The notes: generated from the sequence alone by a model not told the origin. 64,000 nt of DNA from Luteimonas sp. FCS-9 (GCF_001014645.1 NZ_LASZ01000002.1:124001-188000); one strand, 5' to 3'. Counted from the stretch's first letter, positions 26,504 through 38,249 are shown. Translations and numbers: made by a program.

Positions 26504-26546
26504 GCGGGCTTCCCCTCGAAGTGCTTGTTGGGCTGATGGATGGGCG

Positions 26547-26585
26547 AAGAAAAAGCCGCGGGTCGACGGTCGACCAGGCGGCTTT
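26547..26585 (-). terminator. Terminator-like hairpin inside the adhesin 5' leader
   Basis: In the adhesin's transcript direction, AAAGCCGC (plus 26578-26585) and GCGGCTTT (26552-26559) close an inner GGTCGAC/GTCGACC stem, followed by a T-rich TTTTTC tract. It lies 44 bases before the adhesin ATG with no other minus-strand gene between it and purL's terminator, so it looks like a leader attenuator. The sequence AAAGCCGCG is repeated about 60 bases upstream (26643-26651) and could compete for the 3' arm. Confidence 0.6.
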
Positions 26586-26720
26586 GCGATGGAATTCAGG
26601 CGGGGCGGGGGCCGGCGACCCCCACACGGACACGTGGGATGACGCGGCTTTCATGAATGCGGAATGTACGCAACTTGAACCGTCCCCAAACGACCGACCG
26701 GATGCCGACTCTCGCCAGCC

Positions 26721-26735
26721 TGACGTCCGGCGTCA
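26721..26735 (-). promoter_or_regulatory. Dyad TGACG-N5-CGTCA at a candidate adhesin promoter
   Basis: On the minus strand CCCTTGACGCCGGACGTCAG offers a TTGAC -35 embedded in a perfect 5-bp dyad with a 5-base spacer. No convincing -10 follows at 17 bases (GAGAGT). A regulator site is plausible but unproven. Confidence 0.35.
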
Positions 26736-26924
26736 AGGGTTGCCGCATACCGACGTGCGACCGGAACGCGGGCGTCGTGGCGGGCCGGATGTGCCGAGTG
26801 CCACCAGGAGTCCTCGCCCCCCACCGGCAACCCCATGAATCCACGAGGGAAATCCTGCGCCCGGCAGGAGCGCGACGGATGCCCGGGTGCTGCAGGCGAC
26901 GGGTTCGCGGTCCCGCAAACGATC

Positions 26925-26950
26925 AGGGGCCCGGATCGCTCCGGGCCCCT
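26925..26950 (-). terminator. Intrinsic terminator of purL
   Basis: AGGGGCCCGGA-TCGC-TCCGGGCCCCT is a perfect 11-bp stem 42 bases past the purL stop. On the minus strand it is followed by GATCGTTTG, a weak T-rich tail. Confidence 0.75.
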
Positions 26951-26991
26951 ATCTGGATGGGTTTGCGCGAAAAGTGACGAATCGTGTCAGT

Positions 26992-29900
26992 TCAGGCCAG
27001 ATGCCTGCGCGCGTTGTGGAACATCCGCAGCCATGGACTGTCGTCCGGCCAGTCTGCCGGCGCCCAGCTGAGGTTGACCGTGCGCGGCGTGCGCTCGGGA
27101 TGCGGCATCAGGATCGTCGCGCGGCCATCGTCCGAGCACAGCCCGGCGATCGCGTCCTGCGAGCCGTTGGGATTGGCCGGGTAGCGGGTGGCCGGCGTGC
27201 CGTCCCCCTCGACGTAGCGCAGCGCGACGCGTGCCGATGCACGTGCGGCCGCATCGTCGAACTGCACGCGGCCTTCGCCGTGCGACACCGCGACGGGGAT
27301 GCGCGAGCCCGTCATGCCCGCCAGGAACAGCGACGGCGAGTCGACGACCTCGAGCAGGCCCACGCGCGCCTCGAACTGCTCGCTGCGGTTGCGCAGCAAC
27401 CGCGGCCAGTGCTGCGCGCCGGGGATGATCGCCTTGAGCTGGGACAGCATCTGGCACCCGTTGCACACGCCCAGCGCGAAGGTGTCGCCCCGCGCGAAGA
27501 ACGCCGCGAACGCGTCGCGCAGCTGCGCGCGCTCGAGCACCGACGTGGCCCAGCCGCGCCCGGCACCGAGCACGTCGCCGTAGCTGAAGCCGCCGCACGC
27601 CGCCAGGCCCTGCATCGACGCCAGATCCACCCGGCCCTCGATCAGGTCGCTCATGTGCACGTCGATCGCGGCGAAACCCGCGCGGTCGAACGCGGCCGCC
27701 ATCTCGATCTGGCCGTTGACGCCCTGCTCGCGCAGGATCGCCACGCGCGGCTTCGCGCCGGTGGCGACGAAGGGCGCCTGCGCCGGGTCGAAACGCAGCA
27801 CCGGGCGTAGGCCCGGCGCCGCGAAGTCGCGCGCGGACGCGCGCTCCTCGTCCGCGCATTCGGGGTTGTCGCGCAGCGCCTGCATCGCATGGGTCACCGA
27901 CCACCACGCGTCGAACAGCGCTTCCCACTTCCATTCGGCCAGCAGGTCCTCGCCGTCGAGCACGCGGATCGTCGCCGAGGACGTGGGCCGGGCGATGCGC
28001 TGTGCGCATTCGATCAACCCGTGGCGCTCGACGAGGTCGGCGAACTCGGCGCGGTCCCCGGACGCGATCTGCACGACCGCGCCCAGTTCCTCGGAGAACA
28101 GCGTGCGCACCGCATCGCGCTGGCGCGCATCGCCCCAGCCCTCGAGATCGATCTCCAGGCCCTGGCGCGAGCAGAACGCCATCTCGCACAGCGCGGCGAA
28201 CGCGCCGCCGTCGGAGCGGTCGTGGTAGGCCAGCAGCAGGCCGGCCTCGCGCGCATCGCAGATCAGTTCGAAGAACGCCTTCAGGCGCGCCGGATCGTCG
28301 ACGTCCGGACATGGACCGCCGAACGCACCGAAGCACTGCGACAGCACCGAGCCGCCGAGCCGCTGCTTGCCGGCGCCCAGGCCGATCAGCCACAGCTCGC
28401 TCGCCGGCTCGCGCGCCAGCAGCGGCGTCAGCTGCGCACGCACGTCGGGCACCGGCGCGAACGCGCTGACGATCAGCGAGACCGGCGAGACGACCTTGTG
28501 GCTCGGGGGACTCGGGGTTCGGGATTCGGGATTCGAAGAAGCGGGCGCCCCGGTCGCGGAGGCATCCGCAGCCGTTCCACCCCCGAATCCCGAATTCCCG
28601 ACACCGGCTTCGACCCACTGCGTCTGCATCGACAGCGAGTCCTTGCCGACCGGGATCGACAGGTCGAGCGCGGGGCACAGTTCCATCGCGACCGCGCGGA
28701 CGGCGTCGAACAGCCGCGCGTCCTCGCCGGGGTGGCCGGCGGCCGCCATCCAGTTGGCCGACAGCTTGACCCGGTGCAGCGTCTCCACCGGCGCGGCGCA
28801 CAGGTTGGTGATCGCCTCGCCGACGGCCATGCGCGCAGCGGCGGCGGCATCGATCAGCGCCAGCGGCGTGCGCTCGCCGATCGCCATCGCCTCGCCGGTG
28901 AAACCGTCGAAGTCCGACAACGTGATCGCGCAGTCGGCGACCGGCAGCTGCCACGGGCCGACCATCTGGTCGCGCGCGGTCAGCCCGCCCACCGAACGGT
29001 CGCCGATCGTGACCAGGAACTGCTTGGCCGCGACGGTCGGGTGCGCGAGCACGCGCAGGCCCGCCTCGTGCAGGTCGATCGCGCGGGTGTCCACGGCCGG
29101 CCAGCGGTGCGGCGACGGGCGCGTACTGTCGCGATGCATCTTCGGCGCCTTGCCGAACAGCACGTCCATCGGCAGGTCGATTGGGTGAGGATGCGCCGCT
29201 TGCGCGGCATTGCCGCGCGGCGTGTCCGAACGCCCGGCGTGCTGCGCCGGGCCGGGCGCGTCAGCTGTGGGGAATACGCCGTAACCGACCGTCAGGTGCT
29301 CCTCGGCGGTGGCCACGCCGACGACCGCGAACGGGCAGCGCTCGCGCGCGCAGATCGCGGTGAAGTCGTCGACGCGGTCCTGCGGAATGCCCAGGACGTA
29401 GCGCTCCTGCGACTCGTTGCACCACAGTTGCATCGGCGACAGCGACGGGTCGTCGCTGGGCACGCGGTCCAGGTCGATGCGGCCGCCCACGCCCGAGTCG
29501 TGCAGCAGTTCGGGAATCGCGTTCGACAGCCCGCCGGCACCGACGTCGTGGAACCACAGGATCGGATTGCGCTCGCCGAGCGCGACGCAGCGGTCGATCA
29601 CCTCCTGGCAGCGGCGCTCCATCTCCGGGTTGTCGCGCTGCACGGAGGCGAAATCCAGGTCCTCGGCGCTTTCGCCCGAGGCCACCGAACTGGCGGCGCC
29701 GCCGCCCAGGCCGATCAGCATCGCCGGACCGCCGAGCACGACGACCGCGTCGCCCGGCGACAGGCGCTTCTTCTCGACCATCGTGCGATCGATCGCGCCC
29801 AGTCCGCCGGCGAGCATGATCGGCTTGTCGTAGCCGCGCTGCAGCCCGTCCTCGCCCTCGGCCAGCTCGAAGCTGCGGAAGTAGCCCAGCAGGTTCGGCC

Positions 29901-31026
29901 GGCCGAACTCGTTGTTGAACGCCGCGCCGCCGAGCGGACCGTCGAGCATGATCTCCAGCGCCGGTGCCATGCGCGGGTTGAGCGCGCGCGCGCCCTCCCA
30001 GGGCTGCGGCAGCGTCGGGATGCGCAGGTGCGAAACCGTGAACCCGGTCAGGCCGGCCTTGGGCTTGCCGCCGCGGCCGGTCGCGCCTTCGTCGCGGATC
30101 TCGCCGCCCGCACCGGTGGCCGCGCCGGCAAACGGCGAGATCGCCGTCGGGTGGTTGTGGGTCTCGACCTTGATGCAGAACGCACTGCCCTGCAGCGGCT
30201 CGCTGCGGTACTCGAACAACACCGGGTCGGGCCGGAAGCGGCGCGCCGGATAGCCTTCCACCACCGCCGCGTTGTCGCTGTAGGCCGACAGCGTGTGTTC
30301 GGGCGTCTGGGCGTGGGTGTGGCGGATCATGCGGAACAGCGACTGCGGCTGCGCCTCGCCGTCGATGCTCCACGTGGCGTTGAAGATCTTGTGGCGGCAG
30401 TGCTCGGAATTGGCCTGCGCGAACATCATCAGCTCGACGTCCGACGGCGCACGTCCGAGCGCGCCGAAGCGCTCGCGCAGGTAGTCGATCTCGTCGTCGG
30501 CCAGCGCCAGGCCCAGCCGCGCATTCGCGGCCTCGAGGCCGTCGAGCGGGATGCGCTCAAGCGAACCACGCGCCGGCTCGGCGAACAACGCCTGCGCCGC
30601 GTCGACGTCGTCGAGCAGCGACTGGGTCATCGGATCGTGCAGCAGCTTGGAGACCGCGGCGCGCTCGGCCGGCGCATCGGGCCAGCCGAGCAGGTCGATG
30701 CGCAGCCCGCGCTCGACCCGGTGGACCGGCAATCCGGCGCCGCGCAACAGCTCGCCGGCCTTGCTCGCCCACGGCGAGATCGTGCCCAGCCGCGGCGAGA
30801 CCGTGCGCGACACCGCGCCCGGCGCCAGCGCCGGACCGGGGCCGGCGTCGACCTGGAGCAGCCGTCGCAGCGTGGCGTCGTCGGGCGTGTGCCCGGGCTC
30901 GGCCTCGACGAAGTAGACGTGCCAGGCATCGGCGACGCGCAGCGCCGGCGAGACCGCTTGCAGACGCGCTTCAAGCCGCTCGCGTCGGAACGGCGACAGG
31001 GCCTGCTGGCCCTCGAGGACGATCAT
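26992..31026 (-). CDS. purL: Phosphoribosylformylglycinamidine synthase PurL (large form)
   Basis: 1344 residues. The enzyme converts FGAR plus glutamine and ATP to FGAM, step 4 of purine synthesis. Visible are the N-terminal substrate-channel domain, the two AIRS-like synthetase halves ([45 protein letters not shown]), and the C-terminal glutaminase with nucleophile Cys in [12 protein letters not shown] and the His in [12 protein letters not shown]. Between WVEAG and [17 protein letters not shown] lies an insert of about 40 residues (...NSGFGGG...[12 protein letters not shown]) encoded by a palindromic GGGATTCGGG element at 28511-28600. E. coli PurL has only a short loop there by memory. The gene follows dsbC by 82 bases. 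Confidence 0.95.
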   Translation of the reverse strand: MIVLEGQQALSPFRRERLEARLQAVSPALRVADAWHVYFVEAEPGHTPDDATLRRLLQVDAGPGPALAPGAVSRTVSPRLGTISPWASKAGELLRGAGLPVHRVERGLRIDLLGWPDAPAERAAVSKLLHDPMTQSLLDDVDAAQALFAEPARGSLERIPLDGLEAANARLGLALADDEIDYLRERFGALGRAPSDVELMMFAQANSEHCRHKIFNATWSIDGEAQPQSLFRMIRHTHAQTPEHTLSAYSDNAAVVEGYPARRFRPDPVLFEYRSEPLQGSAFCIKVETHNHPTAISPFAGAATGAGGEIRDEGATGRGGKPKAGLTGFTVSHLRIPTLPQPWEGARALNPRMAPALEIMLDGPLGGAAFNNEFGRPNLLGYFRSFELAEGEDGLQRGYDKPIMLAGGLGAIDRTMVEKKRLSPGDAVVVLGGPAMLIGLGGGAASSVASGESAEDLDFASVQRDNPEMERRCQEVIDRCVALGERNPILWFHDVGAGGLSNAIPELLHDSGVGGRIDLDRVPSDDPSLSPMQLWCNESQERYVLGIPQDRVDDFTAICARERCPFAVVGVATAEEHLTVGYGVFPTADAPGPAQHAGRSDTPRGNAAQAAHPHPIDLPMDVLFGKAPKMHRDSTRPSPHRWPAVDTRAIDLHEAGLRVLAHPTVAAKQFLVTIGDRSVGGLTARDQMVGPWQLPVADCAITLSDFDGFTGEAMAIGERTPLALIDAAAAARMAVGEAITNLCAAPVETLHRVKLSANWMAAAGHPGEDARLFDAVRAVAMELCPALDLSIPVGKDSLSMQTQWVEAGVGNSGFGGGTAADASATGAPASSNPESRTPSPPSHKVVSPVSLIVSAFAPVPDVRAQLTPLLAREPASELWLIGLGAGKQRLGGSVLSQCFGAFGGPCPDVDDPARLKAFFELICDAREAGLLLAYHDRSDGGAFAALCEMAFCSRQGLEIDLEGWGDARQRDAVRTLFSEELGAVVQIASGDRAEFADLVERHGLIECAQRIARPTSSATIRVLDGEDLLAEWKWEALFDAWWSVTHAMQALRDNPECADEERASARDFAAPGLRPVLRFDPAQAPFVATGAKPRVAILREQGVNGQIEMAAAFDRAGFAAIDVHMSDLIEGRVDLASMQGLAACGGFSYGDVLGAGRGWATSVLERAQLRDAFAAFFARGDTFALGVCNGCQMLSQLKAIIPGAQHWPRLLRNRSEQFEARVGLLEVVDSPSLFLAGMTGSRIPVAVSHGEGRVQFDDAAARASARVALRYVEGDGTPATRYPANPNGSQDAIAGLCSDDGRATILMPHPERTPRTVNLSWAPADWPDDSPWLRMFHNARRHLA
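28511..28600. repeat. Palindromic GGGATTCGGG element A, in frame inside purL
   Basis: The left arm CGGGGTTCGGGATTCGGGAT (within 28513-28535) pairs with the right arm CCCCCGAATCCCGAATTCCCG (28580-28600). Similar elements lie between genes at 38168-38249, 38690-38788 and 60144-60257. Here the element is read as protein without breaking the frame. Confidence 0.85.
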
Positions 31027-31108
31027 GTCCGGGCAAACCGTGATCCAGGGCCGCCCATTGTAGCCAATGGCCGGGCGCGCCGCCGGGTCCGGCGACGCGC
31101 GGACGGCC

Positions 31109-31918
31109 TCAGGGCGTGCCGGCCTCGCTGGCCAGGCGCTGCAGCGCGGCGAGCAGCTGGTCGGGCGGCATGTAGCCGGGCATCTGGGTCCCGTCCTCGG
31201 CGACGATCATCGGCGTGCCGGTCAGCCCCGCGCGCTGGCCCAGCGCGTAGTGCGCGGCCACCGGGTTGTCGCAGGCCTGCGCGTTCACGCGGCGGCCGGC
31301 CTTGGCATCGGTGAGCGCCTTGCGGCGGTCGTCGGCGCACCAGACCGACTCCATCAGCCGGAAGTCGTCGCTGCCCGGCCCCATGCGCGGGTAGGCCAGA
31401 TACTCGATGGCGATGCCGCGCTTGTTGTATTCGGCGATGTCGTCGTGCAGGCGGCGGCAGTAGCCGCATTCGACGTCGGTGAACACCGAAACGGTGTACT
31501 TCGGATTGGCCGGCGCGAAGATGATGCGCTGTTCCTCCGGCACCTCCGACAGCAGCCGCTTGCGCAGCTGCGACAGGCCCGACTGGCTCAGATCGCGCTT
31601 TTCCTGCGCATCGAACAGGCTGCCCTGCATGACGTAGCGGCCGTCGTTGCTGACGTACAGCACCTGGCCGGCGACGATCACTTCCTGGAAGCCGGGCAGC
31701 GGCGCGTCGTCGATGCTCTCGATCGACACCCGCGGATTGATCGACAGGATGGCGTTGCGCGCGCTCGCGGCCGGCGTACCCGGCGGCGGAGGCGGCGCCT
31801 CCGCGGCCGTGGCAGCAGGCGGCTGCGGCGACGCGGCGGTCGCGTCGGGCGCGCTCGTGCCCTGGGCACAGGCGGACAGGCTGAAGGCGCTGAACAGGGC
31901 GAACACGTATCGCTTCAT
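31109..31918 (-). CDS. dsbC: Periplasmic disulfide isomerase DsbC
   Basis: 269 residues. The N-terminus [20 protein letters not shown] looks like a lipoprotein signal (LSAC), followed by a Pro/Ala linker. The DsbC dimerisation domain (about residues 53-115) contains [24 protein letters not shown]. The thioredoxin-like domain shows the active site CGYC in [15 protein letters not shown] and the cis-Pro loop [13 protein letters not shown]. It shuffles wrong disulfides and needs electrons from DsbD, whose gene is at the end of this window. xerD lies upstream on the same strand after an 800-base repeat-rich gap. An N-terminal lipid anchor is unusual for DsbC, a further point of note. Confidence 0.93.
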   Translation of the reverse strand: MKRYVFALFSAFSLSACAQGTSAPDATAASPQPPAATAAEAPPPPPGTPAASARNAILSINPRVSIESIDDAPLPGFQEVIVAGQVLYVSNDGRYVMQGSLFDAQEKRDLSQSGLSQLRKRLLSEVPEEQRIIFAPANPKYTVSVFTDVECGYCRRLHDDIAEYNKRGIAIEYLAYPRMGPGSDDFRLMESVWCADDRRKALTDAKAGRRVNAQACDNPVAAHYALGQRAGLTGTPMIVAEDGTQMPGYMPPDQLLAALQRLASEAGTP

Positions 31919-32128
31919 CGCATCGGGCTACCGCGGACGGAGGAACTCCGGGACCGGCGATTCTGGCACGAAGCGGGGACCGGGGATCGACCCGGGGGCC
32001 TTGCGATCGCATTGGTGTTCACGGGCAGAATGGCGAACGGGGCATCCGGGTGCCCGGCGCCGCAGGGGGCAGGCGCCGTGTCGATCACGATGCCCGCAGC
32101 CGCCCCCACCCGGCGCCTGCGGCGCCGA

Positions 32129-32140
32129 CCCCCCCCCCCC
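32129..32140 (+). repeat. Homopolymer run of 12 C
   Basis: A C12 tract in non-coding sequence about 210 bases upstream of dsbC. Such tracts are prone to slippage and to sequencing error. Confidence 0.7.
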
Positions 32141-32306
32141 GCAAGCGGAGGAGGTAACCCGCGCGCGGCCCTGCTTTTCGACCCCTTCCCCCGCCTGCGG
32201 GGCATTGCGCCCTTGACGGGTGGAAGGTTGGGATGAGGTGCATTTCGCGATCCTGTGTCCGCAGGCGGGGAAGCGATGCGACCTGCACGTCGGATCGTGG
32301 TCTTCC

Positions 32307-32692
32307 GCGCGATCGGCGTCGAACTGTTATCGGCTGTTCGTTCCGGCGCTCGCCCGGCCTCGCGAAGCACGCGAGGCGTTCGCCCCCGTCACGCGGCATG
32401 CCGCCTCGGAGTCGATACGCCCCGCCGCCATCCATGGCGGAACCTGGTCACCTGATGAGCGCCCTGCCCGGCCATCCTTGGCCAGGCGTTCGCGCATGCG
32501 CGCGGTCGGCGTCGAGTTGGTATCGGCTATTCGTTCCGGCGCCTGCCCGGCCTCGCGAAGCACGCGAGGCGTTCGCCCCCGTCACGCGGCATGCCGCCTC
32601 GGAGTCGATACGCCCCGCCGCCATCCATGGCGGAACCTGGTCACCTGATGAGCGCCCTGCCCGGCCATCCTTGGCCAGGCGTTCGCGCATGC
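32307..32692 (+). repeat. Two tandem copies of a 193-bp hairpin-rich repeat
   Basis: Copies 32307-32499 and 32500-32692 differ at a few bases near the left end and are otherwise almost identical. Each holds CCTCGCG-AAGCA-CGCGAGG, the palindrome GCGGCATGCCGC, CCGCCATCCATGGCGG and a GCCCGGCCA/TGGCCAGGC stem. A diverged relative is at 48232-48370. Confidence 0.85.
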
Positions 32693-32721
32693 GCGAGCCA
32701 GTGGCTCGCAAGCGCATGCGC

Positions 32722-33702
32722 TCACCCCCTCGGATGGTGGGTGGCGTGGAGGCGCTTGAGGTGTTCTCGGGCGACGAGGGTGTAGATCTGCGTCGTCGAC
32801 AGCGAACTGTGGCCGAGCAGCATCTGCAGCGCGCGCAGGTCGGCGCCGTGGTTGAGCAGGTGGGTGGCGAAGCTGTGGCGCAGGCCGTGCGGGCTGATGC
32901 GCGCCGGGTCGATGCCCGCGACCGCCGCGTAGCGCTTGACCAGCGCCCAGAACTGCTGCCGGGTCAACGGCAGGCGCCGGGCGGTCAGGAACAGCGGCGT
33001 CCCGCCCTGGGCGTCGGCCGGCAACGGCTTGCCGCCGGCCAGCACCGGGCGGGCCTCGGCGAGATAGCGCTGCAACCAGTGCTGGGCCTCCTCGCCCAGC
33101 GGCACCAGCCGCGTGCGCTCGCCCTTGCCGGTCACCCGCAGCGCGCCCTGGCGCAGGTTGACGCCGTTCGCCGGCAGGCCGGTGAGCTCGCTGACGCGCA
33201 GGCCGCAGGCGTACATCAGCTCGAGCATCGTGCGATCGCGCAGGCCGGCCGCCGAGCCCACGTCGGGGGCGGCGAGCAGGGCCTCGATCTGCGACTCGCC
33301 CAGCGCCTTGGGCAGCGGCCGCGGCAGCTTCGGCGGTTCGAGCAGGGCGGTCGGGTCGTCGGCCCGTCCGTGCCGACGCTGGCGATCGGCGTAGAACGCC
33401 CGCAATGCCGACAGCAGCCGCGCGTTGCTGCGCGGCGACCAGCCGTGCCGCGTGCGCCAGGCCAGGTACCCGAACAGCGCGGCGCGGTCGGCGCGGGCGA
33501 TGCCGCCATCGCGCCCGTCGCGCCAGCGCGCGAGGCCCTCGAGATCGCGCCGGTACGCGTCGCCGGTCTGGGTCGCGATGCCGGTGTCGGCCCAGAACGC
33601 ATCCAGGAAGTCCTCGATCACGCGGCGATCGTCGTCGCGCAGCGGCGGCAGGGCGACCACGAGGGCGCGGCGTTCGGCGGGCGTGGCGGTCGCATGCGTC
33701 AT
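32722..33702 (-). CDS. xerD: Tyrosine recombinase XerD
   Basis: 326 residues. An N-terminal SAM-like core-binding domain ([26 protein letters not shown]) is followed by the catalytic domain with Arg in [12 protein letters not shown], Lys in [11 protein letters not shown], His-x-x-Arg in [14 protein letters not shown], His in [14 protein letters not shown], and the nucleophilic Tyr in the latter. With XerC it resolves chromosome dimers at dif during FtsK-dependent segregation. The name XerD over XerC rests on the xerD-dsbC neighbourhood. The frame extends upstream of ATG 33702 but would overlap the divergent RDD gene. Confidence 0.92.
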   Translation of the reverse strand: MTHATATPAERRALVVALPPLRDDDRRVIEDFLDAFWADTGIATQTGDAYRRDLEGLARWRDGRDGGIARADRAALFGYLAWRTRHGWSPRSNARLLSALRAFYADRQRRHGRADDPTALLEPPKLPRPLPKALGESQIEALLAAPDVGSAAGLRDRTMLELMYACGLRVSELTGLPANGVNLRQGALRVTGKGERTRLVPLGEEAQHWLQRYLAEARPVLAGGKPLPADAQGGTPLFLTARRLPLTRQQFWALVKRYAAVAGIDPARISPHGLRHSFATHLLNHGADLRALQMLLGHSSLSTTQIYTLVAREHLKRLHATHHPRG

Positions 33703-33803
33703 CGTGCGCAGCTTAGGGCCTCGACGCGTGCGCGGCACCCGTCCGGCGCGCACGCTCGCCGCGCCGGCGCCGGTTCGCGCGCCGCAGCCGCTATGCTGTC
33801 GCG

Positions 33804-34295
33804 ATGCCCGCATCGCCACCGCCTTCCGCCGCCGCGTCCCCGGCCGCACGCCCCTGGATCGGCTGGCGGATGCTGGCGCTGGTCTACGACCTGTGGCCCG
33901 CGCTCGCGTTGTGGTTGCTGCTCTCGGCGCTGTTCACCGCCGGCTACACGTTCGCGGGCCACCACGACCCGCACGAGAACATCCCGCCGATGAGCGCACT
34001 GCAGTGGCTGCTGTGGCTGTGCTGCTGGCTGGCGACCGGGGCCTACGCGGTCGCGAGCTGGCGCCATGGCGGGCAAACCCTGGGCATGCGACCCTGGCGC
34101 ATCCGCGTGCGCGGCCACGATGGCGGGCAGCCGAGTCTGCGTGCGCTGTGGCTGCGCTTCGCGGTCGGGACGGTGTCGCTGCTGGCCGGCGGGCTTGGCT
34201 TCTGGTGGGCATGGATCGACCGTGACCGGCTGACCTGGCACGACCGCGCCAGCGGGACGCGCATCCTCCGCGAACCACGCCGTCCGTCCGCCTGA
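33804..34295 (+). CDS. RDD-family membrane protein
   Basis: 163 residues with an RDD domain: first helix begins [20 protein letters not shown] (Arg-Asp pattern R...YD), then [19 protein letters not shown], followed by the typical [14 protein letters not shown] block and a third helix ending [18 protein letters not shown]. Function in the family is poorly known; some members are transport-related. It is divergent from xerD with a spacer of about 100 bases and convergent with lptG. Confidence 0.85.
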   Translation: MPASPPPSAAASPAARPWIGWRMLALVYDLWPALALWLLLSALFTAGYTFAGHHDPHENIPPMSALQWLLWLCCWLATGAYAVASWRHGGQTLGMRPWRIRVRGHDGGQPSLRALWLRFAVGTVSLLAGGLGFWWAWIDRDRLTWHDRASGTRILREPRRPSA

Positions 34296-34346
34296 CGCGG
34301 CGGCGGTCCGGCGAGCGCGCATCATCGCGATACGCGCACGCGTCGA

Positions 34347-35456
34347 TCAGGCGCTGCGCCGCCGGAACAGCAGCCAGGACACCAGCAGCATCACCGCCGG
34401 AGGCAGCAGGTAGGCGAGGCGGAAATCGATCCGGTAGACGGCGGCGAACTTCACCACCTGCATCTGCGTCAGCCAGAAGCCGAGCGCGAACACCACGCCG
34501 ATGAACAGCCGCTTGCCCGCATTGCCGCTGCGCAGCGAGCCGAACGCGAACGGGATCGCGGCCAGGCACAACGCGAGCACGTTCAGCGGGTAGAACCAGC
34601 GGCCCCAGTAATGCTCCTCGAACTCGCCCGCGTCGAGCTGGTTGCGCTTGCGGTACTCGATGCCCGCGCGCAGCTCGCTCGAGGGCATGTAGCGCGGGCG
34701 CCAGATGCTGCTGGCGCTGGCCGCCAGCGTCGAGGCGTCGAGCTGCGAGGCCCAGTGTTCCTCCAGCGCCTCGGTCCGGGTCACCGCGCGCGGCTCGAAC
34801 CACGTGCGCTGCACCTCGCGCAGCAGCCAGCCGTCGGCGCCGTGCTCGGCGGTCTTGGCATGCGCGACGGACTCGAGCCGGCCGTCGCTGGCGAATTCGA
34901 ACAGCCGCACGTCCTGCAGCTGGATGCGACTGCCGCCCGCCTCGGCGATCTCGCTGCCGTTCTGCGCATTGAGGAAGGTGTCGCCCTCGCGCGCCCACAG
35001 GCCGGAATACCGGCCGACCACCATGTTGTTCGAGCGCTGGGCCGACTTCATGCTGTCGGCGTTGCGCTGCGCCATCGGGCCAAGCGTCTCGCCGTTGACC
35101 ACCATCAGCGCGGTCAACACCAGCAGCGGCAGCGCCACCGAGATGCTCAGCCGCGTCCGCGACAGGCCCAGCGCGCGCATCGCAATCAGTTCCGAGGTGG
35201 CCGCAAGCTGCCCCAAGCCCATCAGCGAGCCGATCACCGCGGCCGTGGGGAACATCACGTAGGCGCGGCGCGGCAGCGTCTGCGCGATGTAGGCCACGGC
35301 CGACAGGTAGGTGTAGTCGCCCTGCCCGACCGCACCGATCTCGTTGACGCCGGCCATCAGGGCGTCCAGCCCCACCAGCACCACCCAGGTCGCGAACACC
35401 GCGATGGTGACCACGCGGGCGACGTACAGGTCGTGGATGCGCAGCAGCGGCCTCAT
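34347..35456 (-). CDS. lptG: LPS export ABC transporter permease LptG
   Basis: 369 residues with three N-terminal and three C-terminal helices around a periplasmic beta-jellyroll domain (about residues 125-275). The start [20 protein letters not shown] and end LLPPAVMLLVSWLLFRRRSA fit the family. The coupling segment TSELIAMRALGLSR contacts the ATPase LptB. LptB2FG extracts LPS from the inner membrane and passes it to LptC. Its ATG overlaps the lptF stop (ATGA), so lptF-lptG is one operon. Confidence 0.95.
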   Translation of the reverse strand: MRPLLRIHDLYVARVVTIAVFATWVVLVGLDALMAGVNEIGAVGQGDYTYLSAVAYIAQTLPRRAYVMFPTAAVIGSLMGLGQLAATSELIAMRALGLSRTRLSISVALPLLVLTALMVVNGETLGPMAQRNADSMKSAQRSNNMVVGRYSGLWAREGDTFLNAQNGSEIAEAGGSRIQLQDVRLFEFASDGRLESVAHAKTAEHGADGWLLREVQRTWFEPRAVTRTEALEEHWASQLDASTLAASASSIWRPRYMPSSELRAGIEYRKRNQLDAGEFEEHYWGRWFYPLNVLALCLAAIPFAFGSLRSGNAGKRLFIGVVFALGFWLTQMQVVKFAAVYRIDFRLAYLLPPAVMLLVSWLLFRRRSA

Positions 35457-36538
35457 CGCGCGCGCCTCCACTTCGGTGCGACGACCCGGCCGTCGCGGAA
35501 GTACAGCCAGGCGCCGAAGCCCAGCAGCGGCAGCACCAGCCACCACAGGCCGAGCGCGACCGGGATCCGGCCCTCGCCGACCCAGTCGGTGCCCAGCATC
35601 ATCAGGTTCATGCCCAGCACGTAGGCCAGGAAACCCATCATCATCCGGCCGTAGCGGGCCTGGCGCGGCGGGCTGCGCGCCAGCGGCACGGCCAGCAGCG
35701 CGAACGCCAGCGCCAGCAGCGGCGGCGCCAGTCGGAAGTGCAGCTGCGCATGCGCCTCGGGCCGCGCGTCGCCCAGCAGCGCCAGCGTCGGCTTGAGCTC
35801 GGGGTCGTCGCCATCGGCGCTCAGGTCGGCGGTCGGCAGCCGGATCTCGTTGCTGGCGTAGCGCATCAGCCGGTAGTCGAGCCCGGCGTCGAGCGGGCCC
35901 TCGACGCGGAAGCCCCCGTCCAGGCGCAGGAAGCGCTCGGCGCCCTCGACGCTCAGCTCGCCGCTCAGCGCGGTGGTCACGTCCATGCGGCCTTCGTCCT
36001 GCCGGTAGACGAACACCCGGCCCAGCCGGCTGCCGTCGTCGGACATCGCATTGACGTAGACCACGCCGTTGCCGCCGGGGAATTCGACGAACCGGCCGGC
36101 CTCCAGCCCCGAGACGAGCAGGCTGCGCTGGCCGGCCTCGATCATCTGCTGCGAGTAGGCCCGGGCCCACGGCCCCAGCCACAGCGAGCAGGCGCCGATG
36201 AACAGCGCCATCGGCACCACGACCAGCGCCAGCGGCCGCAGCAGGCGCACCGGGCCGACGCCGACCGAGGTCAGCACCGGCATCTCCGAATCGCGGTACA
36301 GGCGCCCGAACGCCAGCATCAGGCCGAGCATCAGACCCAGCGGCAGGATCAGCGGCAGGTAGTTGATGACCTGCAGGCCCAGCTGGGCCAGCATCAGGCC
36401 GGCCGGCACCCGGCCGCGCGCGATGTCGCCGAGCACGTCGGCGAACACCCCGCCGAGGCTGACGATCATCAGCACCACCAGCGCCGCGAAGGTCGCCTGG
36501 GCAAATTCGCGGAACAGGTAGCGGTCGAGCTTCGGCAT
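35453..36538 (-). CDS. lptF: LPS export ABC transporter permease LptF
   Basis: 361 residues from ATG 36538 ([17 protein letters not shown], the standard LptF start); a longer frame would add 20 basic residues. Three helices each side flank a periplasmic domain containing [26 protein letters not shown]. The coupling segment is [19 protein letters not shown]. It partners with LptG. The spacer to the divergent pepA is 136 bases, the same layout as lptF/pepA in many gammaproteobacteria. Confidence 0.95.
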   Translation of the reverse strand: MPKLDRYLFREFAQATFAALVVLMIVSLGGVFADVLGDIARGRVPAGLMLAQLGLQVINYLPLILPLGLMLGLMLAFGRLYRDSEMPVLTSVGVGPVRLLRPLALVVVPMALFIGACSLWLGPWARAYSQQMIEAGQRSLLVSGLEAGRFVEFPGGNGVVYVNAMSDDGSRLGRVFVYRQDEGRMDVTTALSGELSVEGAERFLRLDGGFRVEGPLDAGLDYRLMRYASNEIRLPTADLSADGDDPELKPTLALLGDARPEAHAQLHFRLAPPLLALAFALLAVPLARSPPRQARYGRMMMGFLAYVLGMNLMMLGTDWVGEGRIPVALGLWWLVLPLLGFGAWLYFRDGRVVAPKWRRAR

Positions 36539-36674
36539 CGGGCGCGGGGGCTTTGCTTTAGACTTGGGAGTTCGTCCAGCCGCGCCTTCACGACGCATCT
36601 GCGACGGCGCAGCCTGTCACAGGCGACGCCCGCTGGACCGTGAAGTGTACCGATCACCCCATGGAATCTGGTTG

Positions 36675-38150
<1,476 letters not shown>

Positions 38151-38167
38151 GGCACCGTCGATGCGCC

Positions 38168-38249
38168 CGGGATTCGGGACGGGGGACCGGGGATTAGGAG
38201 AAGCCCGGTCCCGTTCTTCCGAATCCCGACCCCCGAATTTCCGATCCCT
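38168..38249. repeat. Palindromic GGGATTCGGG element B between pepA and holC
   Basis: The left part has CGGGATTCGGGACGGGGG and the right part has CCGAATCCCGACCCCCGAAT, giving a long imperfect hairpin that nearly fills the 105-base gap and ends six bases before the holC ATG. Confidence 0.8.

Larger units (their letters stand above)
26504..26991. other. Adhesin leader/promoter region
   Basis: No gene is seen in these 488 bases. From the adhesin side they contain a strong terminator-like hairpin (26547-26585), a second copy of its 5' arm (26643-26651), a CCCAC/GTGGG hairpin near 26622-26638, a TTGACG box with dyad (26721-26735), and the purL terminator at the far end. Confidence 0.6.
31919..32721. 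other. Repeat-rich intergenic region between xerD and dsbC
   Basis: No gene with a family match is seen in about 800 bases. It contains a run of 12 C (32129-32140), short CCTGCGGGG-type palindromes near 32160-32230, and a 193-base tandem duplication (32307-32692) rich in hairpins. It should hold the dsbC promoter near 31920-31990. Confidence 0.6.

Noticed and set aside
19115..26536. Open frame of 2473 codons on the plus strand, antisense to the adhesin
   Set aside because: It is produced by the repetitive, GC-rich codon pattern of the adhesin (stop-free complement). The translation is Arg/Ala/Gly-rich, low in complexity and without domains.
25878..26654. Minus-strand frame starting ATGAAAGCCGCG in the adhesin leader as a leader peptide
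   Set aside because: It runs without stop far into the adhesin in another frame and shows no run of a single amino acid type, so no attenuation peptide is supported.
27889..31314. 1141-codon plus-strand frame opposite purL
   Set aside because: Shadow of purL; no family motifs and biased Arg/Ala/His content.
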